From: Syntrophomonas sp. DTU019
GTDB lineage: Bacteria > Bacillota > Syntrophomonadia > Syntrophomonadales > Syntrophomonadaceae
DNA length: 64,000 bases
NCBI GenBank assembly: GCA_913757435.1
Contig: CAJYDM010000001.1
Span: 806,001 to 870,000, forward strand
Direction: 5' to 3'
The notes beneath the pieces are model-generated. The model worked only from the letters and a program-made list of their open reading frames with translations, made no database searches and was not told where the DNA came from. The translations under genes and the position numbers were made by a program. Positions 45,782-54,874 of the stretch are shown one piece after another; position 1 is the stretch's first letter; every line of letters begins with the position of its first letter.

Positions 45782-45799
45782 CCATTGGAGGAGGATAAC

Positions 45800-46273
45800 A
45801 TGCGCATCGGTACCGGCTACGATGTCCATCGCCTGGTAACAGGGCGCCAGCTCATTCTGGGCGGGGTGAACATTCCTCACCAGACCGGACTTTTAGGGCA
45901 CTCAGATGCTGATGTGCTTTTGCATGCCATCTGCGATGCGCTATTAGGCGCTGCCGCACTGGGTGACATCGGGCATCATTTTCCCCACGAGGATACAACT
46001 TACAAAGATATCAAGAGCATACTGCTTCTGGCCAAAGTGGGTCAAAAGATTAACATGGCAGGATACCGGGTTATTAATATAGATGCCACCGTAGTAGCGG
46101 AAAAACCGCGCCTTTCCTGCTATATTGCGGAGATGAGGGCGAATATCGCCGCTAGCCTGGGAATAGATCCCGGTCAGGTTAACGTTAAGGCTACCACTAC
46201 TGAAGGGCTGGGGTTCGAAGGCCAGGAACTGGGCATATCTGCGCAGGCGGTGGCATTGCTGGGTGAGCTATAA
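45800..46273 (+). CDS. ispF: 2-C-methyl-D-erythritol 2,4-cyclodiphosphate synthase
   Basis: IspF closes the cyclodiphosphate ring in the MEP pathway. The 157-residue protein begins [12 protein letters not shown] with metal ligands D and H, has [31 protein letters not shown] and the C-terminal [24 protein letters not shown] 45800 follows GGAGGAGGATAAC. Confidence 0.97.
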   Translation: MRIGTGYDVHRLVTGRQLILGGVNIPHQTGLLGHSDADVLLHAICDALLGAAALGDIGHHFPHEDTTYKDIKSILLLAKVGQKINMAGYRVINIDATVVAEKPRLSCYIAEMRANIAASLGIDPGQVNVKATTTEGLGFEGQELGISAQAVALLGEL

Positions 46274-46324
46274 TAATTACCCCCGTTGCGAGGCAAGATA
46301 TTAAAAAATGCCAGGGGGGATTAT

Positions 46325-47230
46325 ATGCATAAAGGGAAAGCGGCGATATTTCTATCGCTGTTATTGCTTTGCAGTGTCATTTTGATAGGTATACTCGGTA
46401 ATCGGCCGGTAGTAATGACCAGTGACGATCCCCGGGTGGTGATAACTCTGGGCCAGGACTTAACCCCCGGACAGCGCCAGGAAGTGGAGGGCTATTTCAA
46501 GGAATGGCAGGGAGACAAACCGGCCCGCTTAATCACCGTCAGCAATGAAGAGGAGCACCACTACCTGGACGGGGTGGTAGATTCGAAACTAATCGGCAGC
46601 AAGGCCATTTCCAGCGCCTACTGTGAATTGCTGGCCAGCGGGCAGGGCATCGAAGTCAAGACCAAAAACATCGAAGCCATAACCCCTTTCATGTATGCCA
46701 ATGCCCTGGCTACAGCCGGAATCGAGGATGCCCGGGTTTTAGCCGCTGCTCCCCTTAAGGTCTCCGGTACCGCAGCCTTGACCGGGATGCTTAAAGCTTT
46801 TGAAGAGGCCAAAGGAGAACCTCTGTCTGAGAAGGGCAAACAAACCGCTCATGAAGAGGTAGCACGGATCTCGGAGTTGGGACAGAAGCTGGGCAAGGGC
46901 AATGCCGAAACTTTGATTTTTGAGGTCAAACGCGAAGTGGTAGGGAAAGACATCACCGACCCGGAAGAGATACGTAAGGTTATATTGAAGGTCAGCGCCG
47001 ATTTGCATGTGGAGCTTGCAGAAGCCGATGTAGAACGACTGGTTCAATTGATGCTCAAAGTGCAGAGTCTGGACTTGAATATCAACCAGCTCTCCAACCA
47101 ACTGCAGAACCTGCATCGGGATGTTTCCGAAGTGCGGAGCACCGGCCGGGTATTATGGAATCTGGTACAAGCATGGCTGGATAAAATACGCTCCGGTTTC
47201 AATGGACTGGGGAGCTTTTTAGGCAGATAA
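46325..47230 (+). CDS. Secreted DUF1002 protein
   Basis: A 301-residue protein with an N-terminal signal peptide (residues 4-24, [14 protein letters not shown]) and a DUF1002 domain. [29 protein letters not shown] and ISSAYCELL are the characteristic parts; a coiled-coil stretch near the end ([20 protein letters not shown]) precedes a short amphipathic tail. The family is secreted in sporeformers but its role is unknown. ATG 46325 follows GGGGGGA at six bases. Confidence 0.8.
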   Translation: MHKGKAAIFLSLLLLCSVILIGILGNRPVVMTSDDPRVVITLGQDLTPGQRQEVEGYFKEWQGDKPARLITVSNEEEHHYLDGVVDSKLIGSKAISSAYCELLASGQGIEVKTKNIEAITPFMYANALATAGIEDARVLAAAPLKVSGTAALTGMLKAFEEAKGEPLSEKGKQTAHEEVARISELGQKLGKGNAETLIFEVKREVVGKDITDPEEIRKVILKVSADLHVELAEADVERLVQLMLKVQSLDLNINQLSNQLQNLHRDVSEVRSTGRVLWNLVQAWLDKIRSGFNGLGSFLGR

Positions 47231-47267
47231 ATGGTATGAATATAAACCGCTTTTAGGAGGGAGAATT

Positions 47268-48719
47268 TTGCATCAAATTAAGGTGCGTTTTGCACCCAGT
47301 CCCACTGGACCGCTTCACATCGGAGGAGCACGTTCGGCGTTGTTTAATTACCTCTTTGCCCGGCATTATGGCGGAGTATTTTTGTTGCGCATAGAGGACA
47401 CCGATCTGGACCGTTCCAGACCGGAGTATGAGGATGAAATAATAACCTCACTGCGCTGGCTCGGCCTGGATTGGGACGAAGGGGTGGCAAGTGCAGGGGA
47501 AAACGGTCCGTATCGCCAGACCGAAAGGCGTTCCATATATGAGCAGTATACCCGTGCCCTGCTGGAGCAGGGGGATGCGTATTACTGTTTTTGCAGCGAA
47601 GAGGCCCTGGAGGAAGAGAGACAGGCTCTTATGAGCAAAGGTGAAACCCCGCGTTATTTGGGACACTGCCGCCACCTCAGCGAGGAAGAGCGTGCTGCTT
47701 GCCTGGCCCGCGGAATCAAACCGGTGGTGCGTTTCCGGGTGCCTCCCCGGCAAATATATATGGTCGATGATCTGGTCAGAGGCCGGGTCAGTTTTGAGAG
47801 TGACGAGATGGGGGATTTTATCATCGTCAAGTCTGACGGACTGCCAACTTATAATTTTGCAGTGGTGGTGGATGATGCGCTCATGGGGGTGACCCATGTG
47901 ATACGCGCCGAGGAACACCTCTCCAATACTCCCAGGCAGCTCATGATCTATGAGGCTTTGCGTTTCAAACGCCCGGAATTCGCGCATATTTCACTGATTC
48001 TGGGCAGTGACCGTCAGAAGATGAGCAAGCGCCACGGGGCTACCTCGTTAATGCAGTATCGGGAAATGGGTTATCTTCCCGAGGCCTTGATCAATTTCCT
48101 CAGCCTTTTGGGCTGGTCCCCGGAAGGAGAGGAGCAGATCCTGGATGTGGAGCAGATCATCAGAGCCTTCACCCTGGAACGAGTGGCTAAAAGCCCGGCG
48201 GTTTTCGACCTGGACAAACTGAACTGGATGAACGGGCAGTATATCCGTAAGCTGGATATACAGGACCTGGCGGCAAGGGTCAGGCCCTACCTGATCAACT
48301 CTCCTTACCAGGCCCAGACCGAGGCCCTGAGTGCGGAGCAATACCTGCTGCTGATAGCCATGCTGAAAGACCGCCTGGTATGCTTGCAGGATATAGTCAA
48401 AGAAGCTGCGGTGGTCTTCGAACCGCTGAGTTATTCGAGTGAAGCTGTGGAGGTATTAAAAGGGGAAAACACCTCAGTAGTGCTACAGCATTTCATAGAT
48501 TCACTGTCCCCGGAGATGCAACCGGATGTCATAAAACAGCAGTTAAAAACCATAACCAAAACCAATAAGTTAAAACCCAAGGATGTGTTCATGCCCTTGC
48601 GCTGCGCCCTGAGCGGTCAGGTGCACGGTCCCGAACTACCCAGTCTGATTGCCCTGTGGGGGCGGGAAGAGACTCTGCGCAGAGTACAGCACAGCCTGGC
48701 CATGTTGACAGGTAAATAG
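47268..48719 (+). CDS. gltX: Glutamyl-tRNA synthetase
   Basis: A class I aminoacyl-tRNA synthetase charging tRNA-Glu, perhaps also tRNA-Gln, given that many Clostridia use the transamidation route. HIGH-like [18 protein letters not shown] and the KMSKR motif [11 protein letters not shown] are both present in a 483-residue protein. TTG 47268 follows TAGGAGGGAGAA. No T-box precedes it. Confidence 0.96.
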   Translation: MHQIKVRFAPSPTGPLHIGGARSALFNYLFARHYGGVFLLRIEDTDLDRSRPEYEDEIITSLRWLGLDWDEGVASAGENGPYRQTERRSIYEQYTRALLEQGDAYYCFCSEEALEEERQALMSKGETPRYLGHCRHLSEEERAACLARGIKPVVRFRVPPRQIYMVDDLVRGRVSFESDEMGDFIIVKSDGLPTYNFAVVVDDALMGVTHVIRAEEHLSNTPRQLMIYEALRFKRPEFAHISLILGSDRQKMSKRHGATSLMQYREMGYLPEALINFLSLLGWSPEGEEQILDVEQIIRAFTLERVAKSPAVFDLDKLNWMNGQYIRKLDIQDLAARVRPYLINSPYQAQTEALSAEQYLLLIAMLKDRLVCLQDIVKEAAVVFEPLSYSSEAVEVLKGENTSVVLQHFIDSLSPEMQPDVIKQQLKTITKTNKLKPKDVFMPLRCALSGQVHGPELPSLIALWGREETLRRVQHSLAMLTGK

Positions 48720-48745
48720 AGGAAAGCAACATTTCGGGACTTCGG

Positions 48746-48774
48746 TTGACATAAAATTTAGTCCTGCATATAAT
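48746..48774 (+). promoter_or_regulatory. Consensus sigma-A promoter of the cysE-cysS operon
   Basis: Perfect TTGACA and TATAAT separated by 17 bases. Transcription would start near 48781, directly before the T-box leader. Confidence 0.9.
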
Positions 48775-48780
48775 TTAGGT

Positions 48781-49030
48781 AATTACAATTATAAATGCTG
48801 GGAATGGGAGAAGTAGAGCCTCGATCGCTGCCAGAGAGAAAAGGTCACCGGCTGAGAGCCTTTTTACAGTATGAAGTTGCTCGAATATGCACCCGGGAGC
48901 AGATACGCTGAAATCACAGTAGGCATATCCGGTTAGAAACCGTTAGCATGAAGAGTGGGGCACTGATCGCCCAACAGGAGTGGAACCGCGGAAGCAAGCC
49001 TTTCGTCTCTATGCAGACGAAAGGTTTTTT
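48781..49030 (+). ncRNA. T-box leader, cysteine-specific
   Basis: A tRNA-sensing 5' leader. The T-box core AGGAGTGGAACCGCG (48976-48990) can pair with the tRNA 3' end in the antiterminator. The terminator (48999-49030) is a ten-bp stem followed by six T residues. AGAGAG and the GGTCACCGGCTG region belong to Stem I. The proposed specifier is TGC at 48888-48890 in GAATATGCACCC, the cysteine codon, which agrees with the cysE-cysS genes downstream. Uncharged tRNA-Cys would allow read-through. Confidence 0.92.
48999..49030 (+). terminator. Regulated terminator of the T-box leader
   Basis: CCTTTCGTCT / AGACGAAAGG with a six-base loop and six T residues, located right after the T-box sequence. Confidence 0.92.
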
Positions 49031-49050
49031 ATTTTTAAGGAGGGGAAAAT

Positions 49051-49761
49051 ATGTTTGCCATGTTGCGTCAAGAGGTGCAGGTGGTATTTGACAGGGACCC
49101 GGCGGCCAGAAGCGTTGTAGAGATATTATTTTGTTATCCGGGCTTTCATGCTATCATCCACCACCGCATCGCCCATTTTTTCTACCGTCATCGCCTGTTT
49201 TTTGTAGCTCGGATGATCTCTCACATCAACCGCTTCCTGACCGGGATCGAGATCCATCCCGGGGCTAAGATCGGCACCGGCTTATTCATCGATCACGGCA
49301 GCGGGGTGGTGATTGGCGAAACTACCGAGATCGGCAATAATGTCACTTTGTATCAAGGCGTTACCCTGGGAGGCACCGGGAAGGAAAAGGGCAAGCGCCA
49401 TCCCACTATCGGCGACAATGTCACTATCAGTACAGGGGCCAAAGTACTGGGGAATATTAAAATTGGCAATAATGTCAAAATCGGCGGGGGTTCGGTAGTG
49501 TTAAAAGATGTCCCCGATAACTGCACCGTGGTCGGCGTTCCAGGCAGAATAGTGGTGCGCGACGGTGCCAAGGTGGATCAGGTCGATCTGGAACACAATG
49601 CCCTGCCCGATCCGGTGGCAGATATGTTTACCATTATGCAGGAAAGAATAGACCTGCTGGAGAAGAGATTAGCTGAGATGGAGAAAGGAGAACTCCCCGA
49701 TGCGCCTTTACAACACGCTAGGCGGGCAAAAGGAAGACTTGCAAACTCTGGAACCGCATAA
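49051..49761 (+). CDS. cysE: Serine O-acetyltransferase
   Basis: CysE acetylates serine with acetyl-CoA to make the precursor of cysteine. The 236-residue protein has the left-handed beta-helix of hexapeptide repeats: [30 protein letters not shown] blocks, [14 protein letters not shown] and [22 protein letters not shown]. Catalytic H in FIDHGSG is present. The C-terminal 20 residues are encoded in the 62 bases that overlap cysS in another frame, a long overlap. AAGGAGGGG precedes the ATG. Confidence 0.95.
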   Translation: MFAMLRQEVQVVFDRDPAARSVVEILFCYPGFHAIIHHRIAHFFYRHRLFFVARMISHINRFLTGIEIHPGAKIGTGLFIDHGSGVVIGETTEIGNNVTLYQGVTLGGTGKEKGKRHPTIGDNVTISTGAKVLGNIKIGNNVKIGGGSVVLKDVPDNCTVVGVPGRIVVRDGAKVDQVDLEHNALPDPVADMFTIMQERIDLLEKRLAEMEKGELPDAPLQHARRAKGRLANSGTA

Positions 49762-51292
49762 GGTCAAGATGTATGTATGCGGCCCCACCACTTACAATTT
49801 CATTCACCTGGGCAATGCCAGGCCCTTGGTGGTTTTTGACACGGTTAGGCGCTACCTGGCTTACCGTGGTTATCAAGTCACTTATGTGCAGAATTTTACC
49901 GATGTTGATGACAAAATAATCAACCGAGCCCGTGAGGAAGGCAGCGACCCGCTGGAATTGGCCCTTCGCTTTATACAGGCATATTATGAAGATGCCGACG
50001 CCCTGAACATTAGGCGGGCTGACGTACATCCTCAGGTCAGCCAGCACATGCCGGAAATCATCGCTGCGGTGCAGGGCCTGGAAGAAAGAGGCTTTGCCTA
50101 CGAAATCGATGGAGATGTTTTTTTCCGGGTAGCCGCCTTTAAGGATTACGGCAAGCTCTCAGGACGTCTTTTGGAGGATATGCTGGCGGGAGCCAGAGTG
50201 GAAGTGGATGAGCGCAAGGAGAATGCGGTGGATTTCGCCCTGTGGAAACAGGCCAAAGCCGGGGAACCCGCCTGGGATAGCCCTTGGGGGCCCGGACGTC
50301 CTGGATGGCACATCGAGTGTTCGGTGATGTCCACCAAGTACCTGGGTGAAAGCTTCGATATACACGGTGGAGGCAGCGACCTGATCTTTCCCCATCACGA
50401 AAACGAGATCGCTCAGGCCGAGGCCCTAACCGGCAAGCCTTTTGTGCGCTACTGGATGCATAATGGCTTTATAACTGTCAATAATGAGAAAATGTCCAAA
50501 TCCCTGGGGAACTTCTTCATTCTGCGGGATATACTGGCTCAGTATCCGGCTGATGTGGTGCGTTTCTATCTTATCAGCACCCATTACCGCAGCCCTCTGG
50601 ATTTTGACGACGGCAAGCTGGAAGAAGCTCGCAAAGCTTTGGGCAGGCTAAAGACCACCTTGCGATTAGCCGAGGAATTCATGGCTGGTGCTTCCTCCGA
50701 AGGCATGGCCAGCTTAGGCCAGGAACCGTTTATCCAGGCGCTTGAGGAGCAACGGAATGAATTTATCAAAGCCATGGATGATGATTTCAACACTGCCAAA
50801 GCCATCGGCAACCTTTTCGAGATGTCTCACTTGATCAACAGCTTTGTGGCCGGGGCTGATAAAAGCGATCCCCTTAAGCAGACTCTGCTGCGGGAGGCGT
50901 ATCAGGTCTACACCGCTTTAGGCGATGTTCTGGGTATATTCATCCAGCCCCAGCATGAAAAGGCGGTGGCCACGGAACAGGTGCTGCAAATTTTGGCCGA
51001 ACTACGCCATCAGGCCAGACAAGACAAGGATTACCAACTGGCCGATCAGATACGGGATTTCTTTGCCAGTATTGAAGTAAAGGTGGAAGACACCCCGTCA
51101 AAGAGCCGCTTCCATTTTGAGCAACCTCCGCAACTGCAGACTCTGGTGGATGAACTTATCAGGCTGCGCACCGCTTTTAAGCAAGGCAAAGCCTTTGACA
51201 AAGCGGATATGATCCGTGACCGGCTCCAAGAAGCCGGGGTAATCCTTGAAGACACCCGGGAAGGAGTTCGCTGGAAGCTTGCTGATGCCTGA
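49700..51292 (+). CDS. cysS: Cysteinyl-tRNA synthetase
   Basis: A class I synthetase of 530 residues, somewhat longer than the usual 465-480. [21 protein letters not shown] contains the HIGH-like HLGN motif and the zinc cysteine, ECSVMS and [15 protein letters not shown] are zinc and substrate blocks, and KMSKSLGNF is the KMSKS loop. AAAGGAGAA precedes ATG 49700 at seven bases; the start lies within cysE. Confidence 0.96.
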   Translation: MRLYNTLGGQKEDLQTLEPHKVKMYVCGPTTYNFIHLGNARPLVVFDTVRRYLAYRGYQVTYVQNFTDVDDKIINRAREEGSDPLELALRFIQAYYEDADALNIRRADVHPQVSQHMPEIIAAVQGLEERGFAYEIDGDVFFRVAAFKDYGKLSGRLLEDMLAGARVEVDERKENAVDFALWKQAKAGEPAWDSPWGPGRPGWHIECSVMSTKYLGESFDIHGGGSDLIFPHHENEIAQAEALTGKPFVRYWMHNGFITVNNEKMSKSLGNFFILRDILAQYPADVVRFYLISTHYRSPLDFDDGKLEEARKALGRLKTTLRLAEEFMAGASSEGMASLGQEPFIQALEEQRNEFIKAMDDDFNTAKAIGNLFEMSHLINSFVAGADKSDPLKQTLLREAYQVYTALGDVLGIFIQPQHEKAVATEQVLQILAELRHQARQDKDYQLADQIRDFFASIEVKVEDTPSKSRFHFEQPPQLQTLVDELIRLRTAFKQGKAFDKADMIRDRLQEAGVILEDTREGVRWKLADA

Positions 51293-51686
51293 TGCCATGG
51301 ATGAAAAGGAATTAAGACAGTATTCAGCGGTGGTCCTGGCTTTTGTCGGTGATGCCGTGTTTGAACTGCTGGTGCGTTCGCGGCTGGTGAGTCATGGGCA
51401 GCGCAAAGTCAAAGCACTGCACCAGGATACGGTAGCACGGGTGAAGGCCGCCAGCCAGGCTAAAATGATACAGGGGCTGGAACCTCTGCTTACCGAAGTG
51501 GAAAGAGATGTCTTCCGGCGGGGCCGGAATGCCAAGACCAACCCGCCGCGCAACACCGAGGTATCCGATTACCGCCTCAGCACAGGTTTTGAGGCGGTTT
51601 TAGGATACCTTTATTTAAAAGGCGATATGGAGCGTCTGCAGTACCTGGCTGATATGGCGCTGGGCAGCACAGACCAGCTGTTTTAA
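51285..51686 (+). CDS. mrnC: Mini-ribonuclease III
   Basis: Mini-III matures 23S rRNA ends. It consists of only the RNase III catalytic domain: LAFVGDAVFELLVRSRLV supplies the signature helix, and RRGRNAKTNPPRN and TGFEAVLGYLYL complete the active site with its acidic residues. Candidate starts are ATG 51285 and ATG 51297; the first overlaps the cysS end by eight bases. The cysS-mrnC pairing is the usual one. Confidence 0.93.
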   Translation: MPDAMDEKELRQYSAVVLAFVGDAVFELLVRSRLVSHGQRKVKALHQDTVARVKAASQAKMIQGLEPLLTEVERDVFRRGRNAKTNPPRNTEVSDYRLSTGFEAVLGYLYLKGDMERLQYLADMALGSTDQLF

Positions 51687-51770
51687 GGCTTGTGACAGAA
51701 GGGGAACAATAGGACCACAGACCTTTCAACCGGCCTTACTTATACTATTTAATGGAGAGGAAAGATCAGG

Positions 51771-52460
51771 TTGATTATAGTAAAACCAAAGGTGTTAGTA
51801 CCCTCGGATGCTTTCAGGGGCGAGATTATGAAAAAACTGGAGCGATACGCCCGGGTCTGTTACAAATCCGAACAGCAGATGACCCCGGATGGCGACCCCC
51901 AGTTCCTCAAACGGATTCTGATGAGCGGGCACGAGTCTATTGTGGAACATGAAAAAGTGACAGTGATGTTCATAATCGACCGCGGGGTTTCCCATGAACT
52001 GGTCAGACACCGAGTCGGTGCGGCCTATTCCCAGGAGAGCACCCGCTATTGCCGCTATAGCCATAGCAAATTCGGCAGCGAAATCACGCTAATCGAGCCG
52101 TTTTTCTTCAAGGAGAACGAAGCAGCCTATAAATTGTGGTATGAATCCTGTGCCCTGGCAGAGAGGAACTATATGGCCCTATTAGAGATGGGACGCTCTG
52201 CACAGGAAGCCCGCTCTATTCTGCCCAATTCCCTCAAGACGGAGATAGTGGTTACATATAATATTCGCGAGTGGAGGCATTTCTTCCGTCTGCGTTGCGA
52301 TGCTGCCGCCCATCCCCAAATGCGTCAGGTGAGCATTCCGCTGTTGTTACATTTCCAGACCCATCTGCCGGTTCTCTTCGAAGATATCGCCTATGATAGC
52401 AGATTCCCGGCAGGGCACTATGCCGACCTAGTGGAGAGTGACGAATTGTTCCAGGTCTGA
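51771..52460 (+). CDS. thyX: Flavin-dependent thymidylate synthase
   Basis: ThyX makes dTMP from dUMP with FAD, NADPH and methylene-tetrahydrofolate. The signature reads RHRVGAAYSQESTRY: the RHR...S.R frame is kept, with one residue more than the classical RHRxxSxNExSxR spacing and alanines where that pattern has serine. HESIVEHEKVTVMFIIDRGVSHELVRHR context and the C-terminal EWRHFFRLRCDAAAHPQMR are normal. The start is TTG 51771. It lies between mrnC and rlmB. Confidence 0.92.
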   Translation: MIIVKPKVLVPSDAFRGEIMKKLERYARVCYKSEQQMTPDGDPQFLKRILMSGHESIVEHEKVTVMFIIDRGVSHELVRHRVGAAYSQESTRYCRYSHSKFGSEITLIEPFFFKENEAAYKLWYESCALAERNYMALLEMGRSAQEARSILPNSLKTEIVVTYNIREWRHFFRLRCDAAAHPQMRQVSIPLLLHFQTHLPVLFEDIAYDSRFPAGHYADLVESDELFQV

Positions 52461-52571
52461 TATAGTCAGCCAGGCCATCGGGGCATTATTCCCAGGCGCC
52501 CTTTTCGGGTTAAGGATTGGCTGGCATGAAATTGAATCATCCGGGTATCATGGTAAAAGAGGGGGCGGCCA

Positions 52572-53324
52572 ATGAAAGAAAAGCTGGTGGGAATCAACAG
52601 CATAATGGAAGCCTTGAAAGGGCGCCGCAAAATTCACAAGATATATGTTCAGGAAGGCCGGCAGGGCAAACGCCTTACTGATCTTCTCAATTTGGCCCAG
52701 GTAAAAGGGGTTTTTGTACAAACCGTGGAAAAAAGGCGCCTGGACCATATGTATACCCTGGGTAACCATCAGGGCATAATCGCCAATGTAGACCAGTATC
52801 CTTATGCCAGCGTGGAGGACATGCTCAACCTGGCTGCCGACAATGGTGAGAAGCCATTGCTGTTGGTATTGGATGGTATGGAAGATGCCCGCAATCTGGG
52901 GGCGGTGATTCGCACCGCTGAATGTGTGGGAGTGCATGGCATTATCATTCCCCGCCATAACTCAGCCGAGATCAACGAATACGCGGTACGCAGTTCAGCT
53001 GGAGCGGTGGAACATATGCTCATAGCCCGCGAGACCAATTTGGTCAACACCCTGAAACATCTCAAAAATCAGGGCATGTGGGTGATTGGGGCCGAGGCAG
53101 ATGCCCATGCTTATTATTACCAGACTGACATACCCCTGCCGGCAGTGGTGGTGGTAGGGGGAGAAGGACGGGGCATGCGCCGTCTGGTTAGGGAGCAGTG
53201 TGACTTGTTGCTCAAAATCCCCATGTTCGGCTCCATAAACTCATTAAATGCCTCGGTGGCCGCTGCCCTGATCCTATATGAGATAGTGCGCCAGCGGGAG
53301 GCGACCCCGATAAAAGGGCAATAA
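52572..53324 (+). CDS. rlmB: 23S rRNA 2'-O-methyltransferase, TrmH family (RlmB type)
   Basis: A 250-residue SPOUT methyltransferase. The N-terminal substrate-binding domain (KEKLVGINSIMEALKG) is followed by the knot domain with the three motifs: LDGMEDARNLGAVIRTAECVGVHG, VVVGGEGRGMRRL and IPMFGSINSLNASVAAAL, which bind SAM. RlmB modifies 23S rRNA at G2251 (E. coli numbering); other TrmH enzymes modify tRNA, but the position in the cysS-sigH block favours RlmB/YacO. The usual yacP/rae1 gene is absent after it. Confidence 0.92.
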   Translation: MKEKLVGINSIMEALKGRRKIHKIYVQEGRQGKRLTDLLNLAQVKGVFVQTVEKRRLDHMYTLGNHQGIIANVDQYPYASVEDMLNLAADNGEKPLLLVLDGMEDARNLGAVIRTAECVGVHGIIIPRHNSAEINEYAVRSSAGAVEHMLIARETNLVNTLKHLKNQGMWVIGAEADAHAYYYQTDIPLPAVVVVGGEGRGMRRLVREQCDLLLKIPMFGSINSLNASVAAALILYEIVRQREATPIKGQ

Positions 53325-53374
53325 ACCTGCCAAAATTTTATGGAATTATATGTAAAATGCCGTTATTAACAGTA

Positions 53375-53403
53375 TTGACGATAACATAGGGACTAGCTAT
53401 AAT
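53375..53403 (+). promoter_or_regulatory. Sigma-A promoter of sigH
   Basis: TTGACG and TATAAT at 17-base spacing, 70 bases before the sigH start. Confidence 0.8.
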
Positions 53404-53473
53404 AGAACTGACGCGTCATTAGATAAAGTTATCACAAATGCGGGTGCTCACAACTATTAATGGAGGCGATAGG

Positions 53474-54124
53474 ATGCCTAATTCCGTCGCTGCAAAGAAG
53501 TATTTTCTAACCTATGCCGAAATGCTTGATGAAGACATTGTGGAATTGGCTCAGCAAGGGGAACAATTTGCAGTCGAATTCCTGGTGGACAAGTATAAGA
53601 ATTTCGTGCGAGCCAAGGCCCGGTCCTATTTCCTGATTGGAGCCGATAAGGAAGACATTATTCAGGAAGGCATGATCGGCCTTTTCAAAGCTATCCGGGA
53701 TTACAAATTGGATAAACTTACTTCATTCCGGGCTTTTGCCGAATTATGTATCACCCGCCAGATTATCACAGCGATAAAGACGGCAACTAGACAGAAGCAC
53801 ATTCCTCTCAATTCCTATGTATCATTGAATAAACCGGTCTATGATGAGGAATCCGATCGCACCCTGATAGACATCCTATCTACCACGCGGATTACCAATC
53901 CCGAGGAGATTATTATCAGCAGGGAAGAATTCATATTTATAGAGAAAAAAATGGGTGAAATCTTGAGTTCCCTGGAATGGAAGGTATTGATGGCCTATTT
54001 GGAAGGAAAGTCCTACCAGGAGATTGCGGTCGATCTGAAAAGACATGTCAAGTCGATCGACAATGCCCTGCAAAGGGTGAAACGCAAGCTAGAGAAATAT
54101 TTGGAGGACCGGGGAGAACTATAA
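53474..54124 (+). CDS. sigH: Sporulation sigma factor SigH
   Basis: Sigma-H directs early sporulation and stationary-phase genes. The 216-residue protein has region 2 (EFLVDKYKNFVRAKARSYFLIGADKEDIIQEGMIGLFKAIRDY blocks) and region 4 (LEWKVLMAYLEGKSYQEIAVDLKRHVKSIDNALQRVKRKL) with its HTH. ATG 53474 follows TGGAGGCGAT; the frame is open further left but has no better site. A sigma-A promoter lies upstream. Confidence 0.95.
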   Translation: MPNSVAAKKYFLTYAEMLDEDIVELAQQGEQFAVEFLVDKYKNFVRAKARSYFLIGADKEDIIQEGMIGLFKAIRDYKLDKLTSFRAFAELCITRQIITAIKTATRQKHIPLNSYVSLNKPVYDEESDRTLIDILSTTRITNPEEIIISREEFIFIEKKMGEILSSLEWKVLMAYLEGKSYQEIAVDLKRHVKSIDNALQRVKRKLEKYLEDRGEL

Positions 54125-54230
54125 CCTGTCACCCCTTTCTGCTTTTCACGACACAAAATAAAACCTCATAAAGGTTTCACGTGAAACTATTGACTTTGCT
54201 TGGCCTAGCGTATACAATATTATTTGCTGA

Positions 54231-54305
54231 GCCGAGCTAGCTCAAGGGTAGAGCAGCTGATTTGTAATCAGCAGGTTGCGGGTTCAAATCCTGTGCTCGG
54301 CTCCA
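54231..54305 (+). tRNA. tRNA-Thr (TGT)
   Basis: Acceptor GCCGAGC / GCTCGGC, anticodon stem GCTGA / TCAGC, loop TTTGTAA with anticodon TGT, T-arm GTTCAAATC, encoded CCA. Confidence 0.97.
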
Positions 54306-54316
54306 AGAATCAACTT

Positions 54317-54401
54317 GGAGGGATACCCAAGCGGCCAAAGGGGGCAGACTGTAAATCTGTTGGCTCAGCCTTCGAAGGTTCGAATCCTTCTCCCTCCACC
54401 A
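54317..54401 (+). tRNA. tRNA-Tyr (GTA)
   Basis: Acceptor GGAGGGA / TCCCTCC, anticodon loop CTGTAAA with GTA, long variable arm of the class II type, T-arm GTTCGAATC, encoded CCA. Confidence 0.97.
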
Positions 54402-54408
54402 TAAATGA

Positions 54409-54479
<71 letters not shown>

Positions 54480-54484
<5 letters not shown>

Positions 54485-54591
54485 TAACAATGTTTTCCCG
54501 TAAGGGAATTGAACTCGGGAGTCCCCGCAGGGGGCAACCATAAAAGTGTTTTCCCGTGAGGGAATTGAAATCGGTAGTCCTCGCAGAGGGC
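54480..54591 (+). repeat. Tandem 56-bp imperfect repeat between tRNA genes
   Basis: Unit 1 (54480-54535) and unit 2 (54536-54591) match at 49 of 56 bases. Each starts with a copy of the tRNA 3' end (AACCA) and holds two hairpins: TTCCC-GTAA-GGGAA (GTGA in unit 2) and CCCC-GCA-GGGG. In unit 2 the second stem reads CCTC-GCA-GAGG, a paired C-G to T-A change. Both loops of the first hairpin fit GNRA. Function unknown. Confidence 0.85.
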
Positions 54592-54596
54592 TACTT

Positions 54597-54672
54597 GCCC
54601 TTATAGCTCAGTCGGCAGAGCGCATCCTTGGTAAGGATGAGGTCACCGGTTCAAGTCCGGTTAAGGGCTCCA
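54597..54672 (+). tRNA. tRNA-Thr (GGT)
   Basis: Acceptor GCCCTTA / TAAGGGC, anticodon stem CATCC / GGATG, loop TTGGTAA with GGT, encoded CCA. Confidence 0.97.
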
Positions 54673-54675
54673 TCC

Positions 54676-54752
54676 GGCGGCGTAGCTCAGCTGGCTAGAG
54701 CATACGGTTCATACCCGTAGTGTCAGGGGTTCAAATCCCTTCGCCGCTACCA
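54676..54752 (+). tRNA. tRNA-Met (CAT), elongator
   Basis: Acceptor GGCGGCG / CGCCGCT with a G-U end pair, anticodon stem TACGG / CCGTA, loop TTCATAC, CCA encoded. A tRNA-Ile with lysidine-modified CAT cannot be excluded from sequence alone, but elongator Met is more likely. Confidence 0.93.
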
Positions 54753-54764
54753 TATGCGAATCGG

Positions 54765-54795
54765 AGTGAGAGTTTTCTCTCACTTCTTTTATTTT
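54765..54795 (+). terminator. Terminator of the tRNA cluster
   Basis: GTGAGAG / CTCTCAC with a TTTT loop followed by TTCTTTTATTTT. Confidence 0.88.
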
Positions 54796-54874
54796 ACTTA
54801 CTGATTGGGTAAAATATTGTTGGCTGGTTTAATATGCTATAACCCAAACTGAAAGGGGAAAGGTGAGAGAACAG

